Shown: piece after piece, positions 15,873 through 24,945 of the stretch | Layout: every line of letters starts with the position of its first letter | How positions within the stretch are numbered: position 1 is the first letter of the stretch | Assembly (NCBI RefSeq): GCF_014641555.1 | Contig: NZ_BMHY01000007.1 | Coordinates: 1,813-65,812, forward strand | DNA: 64,000 bases | DNA from: Paenibacillus radicis (ex Gao et al. 2016) | GTDB lineage: Bacteria; Bacillota; Bacilli; Paenibacillales; Paenibacillaceae | Direction: 5' to 3' | Notes under the pieces: generated by a model | Databases searched by the model: none | Told to the model about the DNA's origin: nothing | The model's input: the letters and a program-made list of their open reading frames with translations, nothing else | Translations under genes and position numbers: made by a program

Positions 15873-17438
15873 ATGAGGAAAATGAACCATACTACGAACC
15901 TGGAATCAACCCTCGGGCAGGGCGCCGTATACTATTTGTTTGGGGCAACAGGAGATTTGGCAAAACGTAAATTGTTCCCCGCCTTGTTCAGCTTATATAA
16001 AGAAGGCAAGCTGTCCGAAAACTTTGCTGTAGTCGGTCTTGCCCGCCGCACACGCACTAATGAGCAATTCCGTTCCGACGTGTACGAATCCATCGTCGAG
16101 TTTTGCCGTTATAAAGCCGATGATACCGAGCTATGGAACCGGTTCGCTGAGCATTTCGAGTATATGCCGCTCGATATCAATAACGTGGATGCGTTCCGTG
16201 AGCTTGGCAAGCTTTCCGAGCAGCTGGATGCTAAATTCGATATTCCGGGCAACCGTTTGTTCTATTTGGCGCTGGCGCCAGAACTGTTCGGACCGGTATC
16301 GTTCAATCTTCGCGACGGCGGTTTGCTGGAGTCGGCAGGCTGGCATCGCGTTGTTATCGAGAAGCCGTTCGGCTATGACCTGGAATCGGCTCGCAAGCTG
16401 AACGATCAGATCAGACAGGTATTCAGAGAAGAAGAAGTATTCCGCATTGACCACTATCTCGGTAAAGAAATGGTGCAAAACATTCAAGTGATCCGTTTTG
16501 CCAACGCTTTGTTCGAGCCGCTGTGGAATAATAACCATATTGCTAACGTGCAAATAACGCTGTCGGAAACGGTTGGCGTCGAAGAACGCGGAGGCTATTA
16601 TGATAAGTCGGGCGCATTGCGTGATATGGGTCAGAACCATATGCTGCAAATGCTTACGATGATTGCAATGGAGCCGCCTAGCCGTCTGCATGGCGAAGAT
16701 ATTCGCGACGAGAAAGTAAAAGTGCTTCGTTCGCTGCGCAGCTACAACTCGCATGAAGATGTTCGCAGCAACGTCATCCGCGGCCAATACAGCGCGGGCG
16801 AGGCGCGTGGCACACAGCTTCCGGGTTACCGTGAGGAAGATTCGGTCGGTGAAGGCTCCAATACGGAAACGTATTTCGCGGCAAAAATTGCTGTCGACAA
16901 TTTCCGCTGGGCTGGCGTACCATTCTATATACGCACAGGCAAGCGTCTCCCGGTCAAAACGACAGAAGTCGTGATTGAATTCAAGTCGATGCCGCAAAAC
17001 GTATTGTTTGCGCAGCGTCATGATCTGGCGCCTAACTTGCTCGTTATTCGCGTTAATCCGACGGAAGGCATCTACATTAAAGTAAATGCAAAAACGCCGG
17101 GCGTCGACAATTCGGTGCAGCCGGTAGCGATGGAATTTTGCCAAAGCTGTCAAATCGGCTTGAATACACCGGAGGCCTACGAGCGCCTCATTCACGATGC
17201 GGTTCGCGGCGATTCGACGTACTTTACCCGCTGGGACGAAGTTGCGCAAGCATGGGAGTTCGTCGATCGCATCGCCGCTGCATGGCGCGATGATTCCGGC
17301 GACTTGAAGCAATATCCGGCCGGTTCTTGGGGACCAAAGGCAGCCGAAGAGCTGCTTGCCAAAGACGGTTTCCACTGGTGGCCGGTTAACGGCCAAGAGG
17401 AAGACAACGTCATTTGGATTACGAACAACAGCAAATAA
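15873..17438 (+). CDS. zwf: Glucose-6-phosphate 1-dehydrogenase
   Basis: The 521-residue cytoplasmic enzyme oxidises glucose 6-phosphate to 6-phosphogluconolactone with NADP+, the entry step of the oxidative pentose phosphate pathway. The nucleotide-binding motif is GATGDLAKRK (24-33). The substrate and catalytic motif RIDHYLGKE is at 191-199, and KTTEVVIEFK-type C-terminal strands are present. It is slightly longer than the usual 480-500 residues because of an N-terminal extension and an acidic tail. ATG 15882 is an alternative start. No gnd or pgl gene is adjacent. Confidence 0.97.
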   Translation: MRKMNHTTNLESTLGQGAVYYLFGATGDLAKRKLFPALFSLYKEGKLSENFAVVGLARRTRTNEQFRSDVYESIVEFCRYKADDTELWNRFAEHFEYMPLDINNVDAFRELGKLSEQLDAKFDIPGNRLFYLALAPELFGPVSFNLRDGGLLESAGWHRVVIEKPFGYDLESARKLNDQIRQVFREEEVFRIDHYLGKEMVQNIQVIRFANALFEPLWNNNHIANVQITLSETVGVEERGGYYDKSGALRDMGQNHMLQMLTMIAMEPPSRLHGEDIRDEKVKVLRSLRSYNSHEDVRSNVIRGQYSAGEARGTQLPGYREEDSVGEGSNTETYFAAKIAVDNFRWAGVPFYIRTGKRLPVKTTEVVIEFKSMPQNVLFAQRHDLAPNLLVIRVNPTEGIYIKVNAKTPGVDNSVQPVAMEFCQSCQIGLNTPEAYERLIHDAVRGDSTYFTRWDEVAQAWEFVDRIAAAWRDDSGDLKQYPAGSWGPKAAEELLAKDGFHWWPVNGQEEDNVIWITNNSK

Positions 17439-17452
17439 ATAATGTAAATTTC

Positions 17453-17488
17453 AGCGTCTCATCGTTCTTCAATAGCGATGAGACGCTT
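17453..17488 (+). terminator. Stem-loop between zwf and prfC
   Basis: The perfect 11-bp stem GCGTCTCATCG / CGATGAGACGC has an 11-nt loop. The T tract after it is poor (TTCG), so it may terminate weakly or only fold in the message. Confidence 0.55.
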
Positions 17489-17511
17489 CGTAATGAGAAG
17501 GGAAGGCATGC

Positions 17512-19104
17512 ATGAGTCAATCATTAGGCAATGAAATTAAACAAGAAGTTGAGAAGCGCCGCACATTCGCCATCATCTCTCACCCGGATGCGGGTAAAAC
17601 GACGCTGACGGAAAAGCTTCTATTGTTCGGGGGCGCTATTCGGCTTGCCGGTTCGGTTAAAGCGCGGAAAGCAAGCCGCCATGCGACATCGGACTGGATG
17701 GAAATTGAGAAGCAGCGCGGAATCTCGGTTACGTCCAGCGTGATGCAGTTCGATTACTTGGGACACCGCGTTAACATTCTGGATACGCCGGGTCACCAAG
17801 ACTTTAGTGAGGACACGTACCGCACATTAACAGCGGCGGACAGCGCCGTCATGCTTATCGACGTTGCTAAAGGCGTCGAGGCACAGACGATCAAGCTGTT
17901 CCAGGTATGCCGCAAACGGGGCATTCCGATCTTTACCTTCATTAATAAGCTTGACCGCGAAGGTCAAAGTCCATTTGAGCTTATGGAGGAGCTGGAGCGG
18001 GTGCTCGGCATTCGTTCCGTACCGATGAACTGGCCAATCGGCATGGGACGCGAGCTTTGCGGCGTCTATGACCGGATGAAAAACCAGGTAGAGCTGTTCC
18101 AAGGCAATGATCATAATACGATCGAGGTTCGCAAGGTAGACGATTATAACGATCCAATTATCCGCGAGATGGCCGGCGATTTCTTGCATGATCAGCTTGT
18201 GCAGGATTTGGAGCTGCTTGATGTAGCAGGCGATCCGTTCGATTTCGAAAAGGTGCAAGCAGGCGAACTGACTCCAGTCTTTTTCGGCAGTGCCGTTAAC
18301 AACTTTGGCGTTCAGACTTTCCTGGAAAACTTCCTTCAGCTGGCTCCGAAGCCAGTGCTGCGCATGAGCACGAATGGACCGATCGAGCCAACGAACGAAA
18401 AGTTCTCTGGTTATGTGTTCAAAATTCAAGCGAATATGAACCCGGCTCACCGCGACCGCATTGCGTTTTTACGTATTTGTTCTGGACGGTTTGAGCGCGG
18501 CATGAGCGTTCGCCATGTCCGGGCAGGCAAAGATATTAAGCTGTCGCAGCCACAGCAGTTTTTGGCGCAGGACCGTGATATCGTGGAGACCGCTTATCCG
18601 GGAGATATTATCGGATTGTTTGATCCGGGCATTTTCCGCATCGGCGATTCTTTGTCGCAAGGCTCCGAGATCGTTTTCGATGAGCTGCCGACTTTCTCAC
18701 CTGAGATTTTCGCCAAAGTAACGGTTAAAAATGCCTTGAAGCATAAGCAGTACCAGAAGGGCATCGATCAGCTGACGGAAGAAGGAACGATTCAAGTATT
18801 CCATTCCGCAGGCGGCTTCGAGGAGACGATTCTCGGCGTTGTCGGCCATCTCCAGTTTGAGGTGTTCGAGTACCGGATGCGCGGCGAGTATGGCGTCGAA
18901 ATTCAGCTTCACCGGATGCAATTCCAATTTGCCCGCTGGATTGTAGATGAGACGAATAAGATCGACCCGGCCAAATTCCGGATTAATTCTTCGCTTGTGA
19001 AGGACAAAAAGGGCAACTATGTCGTCTTGTTCGAGAATGAATATGCGATGCGGACGGCGATGGACAAAAATCCGACGATGAAGTTTTTGGAGACGGCGCC
19101 ATAA
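17512..19104 (+). CDS. prfC: Peptide chain release factor 3
   Basis: The 530-residue translational GTPase recycles RF1 and RF2 from the ribosome after termination. The P-loop SHPDAGKTT is at 23-31, the switch region has EKQRGISVTSSVM, and the G3 motif DTPGH is at 91-95. FINKLDRE (G4) follows, then the RF3-specific domains II and III. Length and motifs agree with full-length RF3. AAGGGAAGG precedes the ATG. It stands alone between two stem-loops. Confidence 0.96.
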   Translation: MSQSLGNEIKQEVEKRRTFAIISHPDAGKTTLTEKLLLFGGAIRLAGSVKARKASRHATSDWMEIEKQRGISVTSSVMQFDYLGHRVNILDTPGHQDFSEDTYRTLTAADSAVMLIDVAKGVEAQTIKLFQVCRKRGIPIFTFINKLDREGQSPFELMEELERVLGIRSVPMNWPIGMGRELCGVYDRMKNQVELFQGNDHNTIEVRKVDDYNDPIIREMAGDFLHDQLVQDLELLDVAGDPFDFEKVQAGELTPVFFGSAVNNFGVQTFLENFLQLAPKPVLRMSTNGPIEPTNEKFSGYVFKIQANMNPAHRDRIAFLRICSGRFERGMSVRHVRAGKDIKLSQPQQFLAQDRDIVETAYPGDIIGLFDPGIFRIGDSLSQGSEIVFDELPTFSPEIFAKVTVKNALKHKQYQKGIDQLTEEGTIQVFHSAGGFEETILGVVGHLQFEVFEYRMRGEYGVEIQLHRMQFQFARWIVDETNKIDPAKFRINSSLVKDKKGNYVVLFENEYAMRTAMDKNPTMKFLETAP

Positions 19105-19126
19105 ACGGCTTTTTGATCCTGTAGAT

Positions 19127-19186
19127 AAAAAAGAACCCCTGATAGATACGCAGTATTTCTCGCGTTCCGTCAGGGGTTCTTTTTAT
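19127..19186. terminator. Bidirectional terminator between prfC and a TM2 gene
   Basis: AAAAAGAACCCCTGA (19128-19142) pairs perfectly with TCAGGGGTTCTTTTT (19170-19184). A T run follows the stem on either strand, so it can serve both convergent genes. Confidence 0.85.
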
Positions 19187-19187
19187 T

Positions 19188-19607
19188 TTAATACTGCTGT
19201 TGTTGTGCGCGGTGGTTGATGATCTGTTCCACGAGCTGATGCTCCAGCACACTGTTGTATTCCCGCACCATTCTCGAAATAAGGCATAGATCGACGATGA
19301 TCCAAATGAACAACGCGATCGCTGGTAAAAGGAATAGAACAAGGGCGATTACGAATAATGCCATGCTGTCGTAACCCTCGTCAATAAGAGCGGACATAAC
19401 GGCGAACAATATATAGCCACCGGAGGCAATTAGGAAAAGGACAAGCTGAATAATTGCGGAAACCTTCTTTTTCAAATAAAAGCGGTGTACGCCCAAATGG
19501 CCGCCTATCAGCATAAGGTAGGCAATCGCTGCGGATTTCTCCACATTTTTGATTTCGGAGTTGAACACCAGCAATTCATTTAAAGTCAGATCGCTTTTAT
19601 TCATCAT
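19188..19607 (-). CDS. TM2-domain membrane protein
   Basis: The 139-residue protein has a TM2 domain: AIAYLMLIGGHLGVHRFYLKKKVSA, with the GGH..HRFY signature between two helices, then further hydrophobic segments to residue about 110. A charged tail ends in HRAQQQQY. Function is unknown; TM2 proteins are small helical-hairpin membrane proteins. It follows the second TM2 gene by a few bases and is its cotranscribed paralogue. ATG 19604, three bases further in, is better spaced from GTAGGCG. Confidence 0.75.
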   Translation of the reverse strand: MMNKSDLTLNELLVFNSEIKNVEKSAAIAYLMLIGGHLGVHRFYLKKKVSAIIQLVLFLIASGGYILFAVMSALIDEGYDSMALFVIALVLFLLPAIALFIWIIVDLCLISRMVREYNSVLEHQLVEQIINHRAQQQQY

Positions 19608-19610
19608 CGC

Positions 19611-19955
19611 CTACAGCATTCCGTTGCCGGTAAAAGCTTTGTGCGATTGGATTTCATTCAGCACTTGAGCTTCGATCGCTTGGTTGTGATCTTTAATCCA
19701 TTGGTGAAGCAGGAAGGCATCAACTACCCACCAGATGAATGTGATAAATAAACCGAGACCTGTAAGAGACAAAATTAATAGTGCGATAGCAGAACCGGTA
19801 CGTCCGGTATAAAAACGATGCCCGCCAAATATACCAAGGAAGTACCAAAGTACATAGGCAATTACCATGTTTTTGCCGCGGTTTTTAACCTCTTGGTCGA
19901 GCAAGAGAAGCTCTCTTGCATCCAACTGACTTTTTTGCGCTACATTAAAATTCAT
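19611..19955 (-). CDS. TM2-domain membrane protein, tandem paralogue
   Basis: The 114-residue protein has the TM2 signature FLGIFGGHRFYTGRTGSAIA near residues 38-57 and three hydrophobic segments. The N-terminal pattern ARELLLLDQEVKNRGKNM matches ELLVFNSEIKNVEKSA in the downstream copy, so the two arose by tandem duplication. The start is taken at ATG 19955 after AGGGGAAAG; a TTG at 19961 is possible. The stop is directly next to the start region of the second gene. Confidence 0.75.
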   Translation of the reverse strand: MNFNVAQKSQLDARELLLLDQEVKNRGKNMVIAYVLWYFLGIFGGHRFYTGRTGSAIALLILSLTGLGLFITFIWWVVDAFLLHQWIKDHNQAIEAQVLNEIQSHKAFTGNGML

Positions 19956-20080
19956 GACCAATCTTTCCCCTCTATCTTAATTATTTTATAGGGCAGTCTA
20001 GAGTATAACTGAAATGACAAAATCAGACAAGATTCTGAATCCGTTTACATACAAAAAATATGCGTTCACTTTAAAGTTTA

Positions 20081-20124
20081 TTGACGTACAAACGCTTTCA
20101 TGACATAATGTACGCGTGTACATT
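20081..20124 (+). promoter_or_regulatory. Promoter and palindromic operator of the LacI-type regulator operon
   Basis: TTGACG (20081-20086) and CATAAT (20104-20109) are separated by 17 nt. Overlapping the -10 and start region is AATGTAC-GCGT-GTACATT (20107-20124) with perfect 7-bp arms, a fitting autorepression operator for the LacI protein encoded next. Confidence 0.7.
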
Positions 20125-20157
20125 GATTAGCAATTGAAACATTGAGGATGATGCTTT

Positions 20158-21165
20158 ATTCGAAAGGAAGTTGCAAAGCTGGCCGGCGTTTCGGAGGCAA
20201 CCGTATCCCGGGTGCTGAACGATGTCGGGCCGATCAAGCCGGAGACGAGGGAGCGGGTACTCGCTGCCGCTCAGGAGCTGGGTTATGTGCCCAATGCGCT
20301 CGCGCAGCGGTTTGCGCGGCGGAAGAGCGGCAATATTGGCGTTATTGTGCCCGTTGTGCCGAAGGTGCATCTGTTCACGACTTACTATTTCGCTGAAATA
20401 TTAAGCGGGATTGGCGATGCGGCCAAGCGCTGCGATTATGATCTGCTCCTTATTTTTCGTGAGATGGACGGAGAGCGGGACTATGCCAAGCTGTTTCGGA
20501 CGCAGAAGGTGGACGCTTGTATTGTGCTGGGCGCTCAGAACGTTGCTGAAGAACGGGATGCGCTTCGGGAGCTCAAGACGGAGGGATATCCGTTCTGTCT
20601 CGTCAATCAGCGGTTCGATGGAGAAGGCTTTATGTATGTAGACGCCGATCATGAAGCCGGGAGCTATGAAGCGGTACGCCATCTTCTTGAACGCGGCTAT
20701 CGCGACATCGCTTTCTTAAATGGTCCCGGTGCGTATTCGAACAGTGAGGACAGGCTGGCGGGTTATACGCGTGCCTTGACGGAAGCGGGGCTGCCCGTCC
20801 GGAAGGAGCATTTGTTTGAAGGCAACTACAGCCGCAAGAGCGGCTACGAGGCTGCAGCGGGCATTGCCAGGCTGCAGCAAGAGGGCGGCATTGATGCAGT
20901 ATTTGCAGCCAATGACCGGATGGCCATCGGTCTGATGGACGGACTTCGCGAGCAGGGCATTGAGCCCGGCAAGCAGTTGGCCGTCGTTGGCTATGACGAT
21001 TCGGACGGCTCGCGCATCGTAAGCCCGCGCTTGTCTACGGTAGCAGTACCTTTCTATGAAATGGGCAAAGCAGCGGCGCTTCGTTTGCTGGCGCCTTCGG
21101 CAGATGATGTGCCAAATGAGAATCATTTGCTTCCTGTACAGTTCGTGCATCGAGAAACCTCTTAA
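20158..21165 (+). CDS. LacI-family transcriptional regulator with anomalous start
   Basis: About 335 residues. The N-terminal helix-turn-helix reads RKEVAKLAGVSEATVSRVLN, followed by the hinge and a periplasmic-binding-type effector domain (VDACIVLGAQN, FAANDRMAIGLMDGL, VVGYDDSDGSR). An in-frame ATG, GTG or TTG before the HTH is missing: the frame is closed at 20149-20151, and only ATT (20158) can start it. ATG codons at 20148 and 20151, well placed after GAGG, are one base out of frame. Either ATT is used or a one-base insertion (ATGCTTT for ATGCTT) has occurred. The first normal start, GTG 20212, would cut the HTH. It precedes sugar-oxidoreductase genes that it probably controls. Confidence 0.8.
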   Translation: MRKEVAKLAGVSEATVSRVLNDVGPIKPETRERVLAAAQELGYVPNALAQRFARRKSGNIGVIVPVVPKVHLFTTYYFAEILSGIGDAAKRCDYDLLLIFREMDGERDYAKLFRTQKVDACIVLGAQNVAEERDALRELKTEGYPFCLVNQRFDGEGFMYVDADHEAGSYEAVRHLLERGYRDIAFLNGPGAYSNSEDRLAGYTRALTEAGLPVRKEHLFEGNYSRKSGYEAAAGIARLQQEGGIDAVFAANDRMAIGLMDGLREQGIEPGKQLAVVGYDDSDGSRIVSPRLSTVAVPFYEMGKAAALRLLAPSADDVPNENHLLPVQFVHRETS

Positions 21166-21192
21166 CTATAATTCGAAAGGCGGTAATCGAAA

Positions 21193-22359
21193 ATGAGCAA
21201 AGTTCGTGTCGGAATGGTCGGTTACAAATTTATGGGCAAGGCGCATAGTAATGCGTACCGCGCACTGCCGATGTTTTTCCCAAATGCGGCTGCAAAGCCG
21301 GAAATGAAAGCGATTTGCGGACGTAATCCGGAAGGGCTGGAGCAAGCGCGTGCGCAATTTGGCTGGGAGAGCGGCGAGACGGATTGGCGGAAGCTGATTG
21401 CCCGTGATGATATCGATTTGATCGATATCAATGCACCAAGCGATGCCCATAAAGAAATTGCAATTGAAGCCGCTAAAGCAGGCAAGCATCTCTTTTGCGA
21501 AAAACCGCTTGCGCTAACGCTGGAAGATTCCAAAGCGATGCTCGATGCGGCAGAAGCGGCTGGCGTGAAGCATATGGTTGGCTTCAACTATCGGTTTGCT
21601 CCAGCCGTTCAACTGGCGAAGAAGCTGATTGATGAAGGCAGACTGGGCGAAATTTATCATTTCCGCGCAGTGTTCCTGCAGGACTGGATTCTCGATCCGG
21701 ACTTCCCGCTCGTATGGCGTTTGCAGAAGGAAATTGCCGGCTCTGGCTCTCACGGCGATCTCGGCGCCCATTTGATCGATATGGCGCGTTTCCTCGTTGG
21801 CGAGTTCAAAGAGGTAGTAGGAATGGGAGAGACGTTCATTAAAGAAAGACCGCTTCCGACATCGATGACAGGACTTAGCGCTAAGGGCTCGAAGGATGCG
21901 CCACGCGGCGAAGTTACAGTTGATGACGCGACTTTATTCATGACCCGTTTTGAGAACGGTGCGCTGGGCAGCTTTGAAGCGACGCGGTTTGCGGCAGGTC
22001 ATCGCTGTACCAACTCCTTCGAAATTAACGGCAGCAAAGGCAGCGTGATTTTTGACTTCGAGCGGATGAATGAGCTTCAGGTTTATTTTACAGACGATGC
22101 CGAGGATGTACAGGGCTTCCGCCGTGTATTGGCAACTGACGCAGCTCATGCTTATATGGATGCATGGTGGCCTGCCGGACATACAATCGGTTACGAGCAC
22201 ACCTTCACGCATGAAGTGCTGGAGCTGATGAATGCGATAGCCGAGGATCGTCAGCCGGTTCCTAACTTCCATGACGGGGTGAAATGCCAAGAGGTGCTGG
22301 AGGCGGTCGAGCGTTCCGTTCAGGAGCGCCGCTGGGTGGCGCTGCAGGAGCTGCAATAA
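21193..22359 (+). CDS. Gfo/Idh/MocA-family oxidoreductase, first copy
   Basis: The 388-residue enzyme has an N-terminal Rossmann domain (RVGMVGYKFMGKAHSNAYRA) and the family EKP motif in HLFCEKPLALT near residue 100. The C-terminal alpha/beta dehydrogenase domain follows (GSHGDLGAHLIDMARFL). Members oxidise or isomerise sugars, inositols and their derivatives with NAD(P). Substrate is not readable. AAAGGCGG precedes the ATG. It starts 28 nt after the LacI gene and is probably in one operon with it. Confidence 0.9.
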   Translation: MSKVRVGMVGYKFMGKAHSNAYRALPMFFPNAAAKPEMKAICGRNPEGLEQARAQFGWESGETDWRKLIARDDIDLIDINAPSDAHKEIAIEAAKAGKHLFCEKPLALTLEDSKAMLDAAEAAGVKHMVGFNYRFAPAVQLAKKLIDEGRLGEIYHFRAVFLQDWILDPDFPLVWRLQKEIAGSGSHGDLGAHLIDMARFLVGEFKEVVGMGETFIKERPLPTSMTGLSAKGSKDAPRGEVTVDDATLFMTRFENGALGSFEATRFAAGHRCTNSFEINGSKGSVIFDFERMNELQVYFTDDAEDVQGFRRVLATDAAHAYMDAWWPAGHTIGYEHTFTHEVLELMNAIAEDRQPVPNFHDGVKCQEVLEAVERSVQERRWVALQELQ

Positions 22360-22568
22360 GGATTTGTGCAGGGGTATTCAAGGAATATAGGCTTATAGAA
22401 GCACATGAAAAACTAGCCAGCAATGCCATGGTCAAAGTTGGTTTGGGGCGGACTGGCAAGAATGTCGGAACAGAAGACTAGCAGTTCATTGGTTATTTGG
22501 AGCATAGCGATCTTGTAAAGCTTAATGAAATAGGACTTATACTATAGGGCAAGGGAGAATGACGGCAT

Positions 22569-23255
22569 ATGCGTAAAGCGTTAATCGTATGGGGTGGCTG
22601 GGATGGACATCAGCCGAAGGAAGTAGCAGGTATTTTTCAAGAGGTATTGGAGCAGGAAGGCTTTGAAGTCGAAGTATCGGATACGCTTGAAGCGTTCGCA
22701 GACGGGGAGAAACTGAAAGCGCTTGATCTGATCGTACCGGTATGGACGATGGGTAAAATCGAAAATAACCTCGTAGACAACGTATCGGCAGCCGTTCAAA
22801 GCGGCGTTGGCTTGGCTGGCTGTCACGGCGGCATGTGCGATTCATTCCGTGACAATGTCGACTGGCAGTTCATGACGGGCGGCCAATGGGTTGCACACCC
22901 AGGCAATGACGGCACGAACTATGTCGTTAATGTTAAACACAGCTCGAGCACACTGACGGAAGGTATGGACGATTTCGAGGTATCCAGCGAGCAATATTAT
23001 TTGCACGTCGATCCTGCTGTAAATGTGCTTGCCACTACGCGCTTCCCGGTTGCTGAAGGCCCGCATTCGCTTAACGGTGCTGTAGATATGCCGGTTGCTT
23101 GGACGAAGCGTTGGGGCGTTGGCCGCGTGTACTATAACTCGCTTGGGCATCAAGCCAATATCGTCGATATTCCGGTTGTGAAGGAAATGATCCGCAGAGG
23201 CTTCCTCTGGTGTGCAGAAGGTAAAAAGGCAGCGGACAATGGGGGTCAAAACTAA
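22569..23255 (+). CDS. ThuA-domain protein
   Basis: The 228-residue protein has a class I amidotransferase-like ThuA fold: start [20 protein letters not shown], the nucleophile-elbow-like [11 protein letters not shown] near residues 82-92, and [11 protein letters not shown] and [10 protein letters not shown] further on. ThuA proteins accompany disaccharide and ketosugar breakdown, including trehalose use through 3-keto intermediates; the reaction is unsettled. It lies between two Gfo/Idh/MocA oxidoreductases, a common grouping. The 209-nt gap before it holds a weak promoter-like pair (TTGTAA, TATACT) and no gene. Confidence 0.85.
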   Translation: MRKALIVWGGWDGHQPKEVAGIFQEVLEQEGFEVEVSDTLEAFADGEKLKALDLIVPVWTMGKIENNLVDNVSAAVQSGVGLAGCHGGMCDSFRDNVDWQFMTGGQWVAHPGNDGTNYVVNVKHSSSTLTEGMDDFEVSSEQYYLHVDPAVNVLATTRFPVAEGPHSLNGAVDMPVAWTKRWGVGRVYYNSLGHQANIVDIPVVKEMIRRGFLWCAEGKKAADNGGQN

Positions 23256-23256
23256 T

Positions 23257-24363
23257 ATGAGTAAAGTGAACGTAGGCATTATCGGTACAGGCAACATCAG
23301 CAGTGCTTATTTGAACAACCGTGCGCAGTTTCCTTCGATGGAAATCGTAGCATGCGCCGATCTTGATGTAGCGCGTGCTGTTGCGAAGGGCGAAGAGTTT
23401 GGCATTCGCGGCTGCTCTGTAGAAGAGCTGCTCGCCGATCCGGACATTCAATTGATTATTAACCTGACGATTCCGCAGGCGCATGCCGCTGTTTGCTTGC
23501 AAGTACTGGAAGCCGGCAAGCATGTTTATGTGGAAAAGCCGTTCACAGTAACTCGCGAGGAAGCACAGCAGGTGCTTGAGCTTGCAGAACGAAAAGGATT
23601 GCTCGTCGGCAGCGCGCCGGATACCTTCCTTGGAGGCGGTATTCAAACCTGCGTGAAGCTAATTGAAGACGGCTGGATCGGCCAACCGATCGCCGCTACT
23701 GCATTTATGATGTCCGGCGGACATGAGAGCTGGCACCCGGCACCTGAATTTTACTATCAAAAAGGCGGCGGCCCAATGTTCGATATGGGTCCATACTATT
23801 TGACGGCGCTTGTAGCGATGCTTGGACCAATCAGCCGTGTAACTGGCTCGGCTCGCATCTCGTTCCCAGAGCGGACGATTACAAGCCAGCCTAAATATGG
23901 GCAAAAGGTAGAGGTTGAAGTGCCGACGCATGTGGCCGGCCTTATCGATTTTGCCGCAGGTGCTGTGGGTACGATCGTAACCAGCTTTGATGTGAAGGGC
24001 GGTTCGGGATTACCGCACATTGAAGTTTACGGCAGCGCAGGTACGCTGCGCGTACCGGATCCGAATGGCTTCGGCGGCCCAATCCGTCTTTGCCGTGCAG
24101 GCTCCAACGAGTGGGTGGAAATTCCGCTCGCTTATGGCTTCACTGACAACGCCCGCGGCATCGGTGCAGCCGATATGGCGAAAGCCATTCAATCGGGACG
24201 CAAGCATCGCGCCAACGGCAACATGGCTTACCATGTGCTTGAAGCTATGCACGGCTTCCACGATGCATCGGAGCAAGGCTCGCATTACGTGATGAAGAGC
24301 ACTTGCGAGCGTCCGGAGCTTCTGCCTTTGAAACAAGGCTTGGAGCCGTTTGGATTAGGCTAG
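23257..24363 (+). CDS. Gfo/Idh/MocA-family oxidoreductase, second copy
   Basis: The 368-residue protein has a Rossmann start ([17 protein letters not shown]), the EKP motif in [11 protein letters not shown], and a C-terminal domain with [20 protein letters not shown]. It is a different branch from the first copy. ATG 23257 is taken as the start; it lies 1 nt after the ThuA stop, so translation is probably coupled. With ThuA and the first oxidoreductase it would form a sugar oxidation/reduction route under the LacI regulator (inference). A strong terminator follows. Confidence 0.9.
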   Translation: MSKVNVGIIGTGNISSAYLNNRAQFPSMEIVACADLDVARAVAKGEEFGIRGCSVEELLADPDIQLIINLTIPQAHAAVCLQVLEAGKHVYVEKPFTVTREEAQQVLELAERKGLLVGSAPDTFLGGGIQTCVKLIEDGWIGQPIAATAFMMSGGHESWHPAPEFYYQKGGGPMFDMGPYYLTALVAMLGPISRVTGSARISFPERTITSQPKYGQKVEVEVPTHVAGLIDFAAGAVGTIVTSFDVKGGSGLPHIEVYGSAGTLRVPDPNGFGGPIRLCRAGSNEWVEIPLAYGFTDNARGIGAADMAKAIQSGRKHRANGNMAYHVLEAMHGFHDASEQGSHYVMKSTCERPELLPLKQGLEPFGLG

Positions 24364-24383
24364 AACTGAAGAGAGTTGTGAGC

Positions 24384-24418
24384 AGCAAGGCGTCCGGTGG
24401 ACGCCTTGCTGTTTTTTT
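24384..24418 (+). terminator. Terminator of the LacI/Gfo/ThuA operon
   Basis: The perfect 12-bp stem AGCAAGGCGTCC / GGACGCCTTGCT with loop GGT is followed by GTTTTTTT. Confidence 0.92.
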
Positions 24419-24494
24419 GTTTACTTGGTTTAGTTTTGTGTATGTGTTGTGCGTGATGATGCGGGTGCTATGGTGTGTCGAACAACGAACTAGC

Positions 24495-24779
24495 TTGGCA
24501 TTTTAGCGAACTAAACTTCGCTGCATGTCGCAAACATGCTGTAACATGCTGCTGATAATACCGCAGATGTCATACAGCGAACCAGCTTCGCTAATTAACG
24601 AACTGAACTTCGTTGCGCGAGGCTAGCATAGGTGGAGGATGTGCTATAGCGAACTAAAATTCGTTACTCGAGAACCTAGGTTCATGAAGAGCGAAGTTTA
24701 GTTCGCTGTACAGCCAGGTGTGCCGATTCGAAGGGGCTCCAGCGAACCTTGCTTCGTTCTATAGCGAAAGAGCTTCGTT
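24495..24779. repeat. Array of AGCGAA/TTCGCT palindromes, cluster 1
   Basis: At least seven 17-18 nt imperfect palindromes of the form AGCGAA-N5/6-TTCGCT lie at 24495-24512, 24576-24592, 24597-24614, 24648-24665, 24690-24707, 24741-24758 and 24763-24779. Arms are often AACGAA or TTCGTT. Between two of them is the 16-mer CGAGAACCTAGGTTCA (24669-24684), found again at 42004-42019 in cluster 2. The gap 24364-24945 has no gene: terminator, this array, then the phnM upstream region. Confidence 0.85.
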
Positions 24780-24945
24780 ATTTTAAGCTGAATACTACTC
24801 ATAGGAAATTAAAGAAGTATCTGGCAGGTTTAGAGCATTCATCAGCGAACTAGCTGCTCCACTGATAACTGGAAAGTGTTTACAGATTATTTGAAAATGT
24901 TATACTCAACAGTAACAGAAACATTCGATGGAGGGAGGGATACGC

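Noticed and set aside
16131..17396. Long minus-strand frame (421 codons) opposite zwf
   Set aside because: It is the shadow of a well-supported zwf gene: no ribosome site, no recognisable domains, and Arg/Ile-rich shadow composition.
20142..20396. Frame of 84 codons starting MRMMLYSKG over the LacI start
   Set aside because: It is the out-of-frame reading of the LacI N terminus; only its ATG and ribosome site are of interest and are used in the LacI entry.
24495..24779. The palindrome cluster as a CRISPR array
   Set aside because: Units are 17-18 nt, spacing is irregular (0 to about 65 nt), arms vary, and no cas gene is near.
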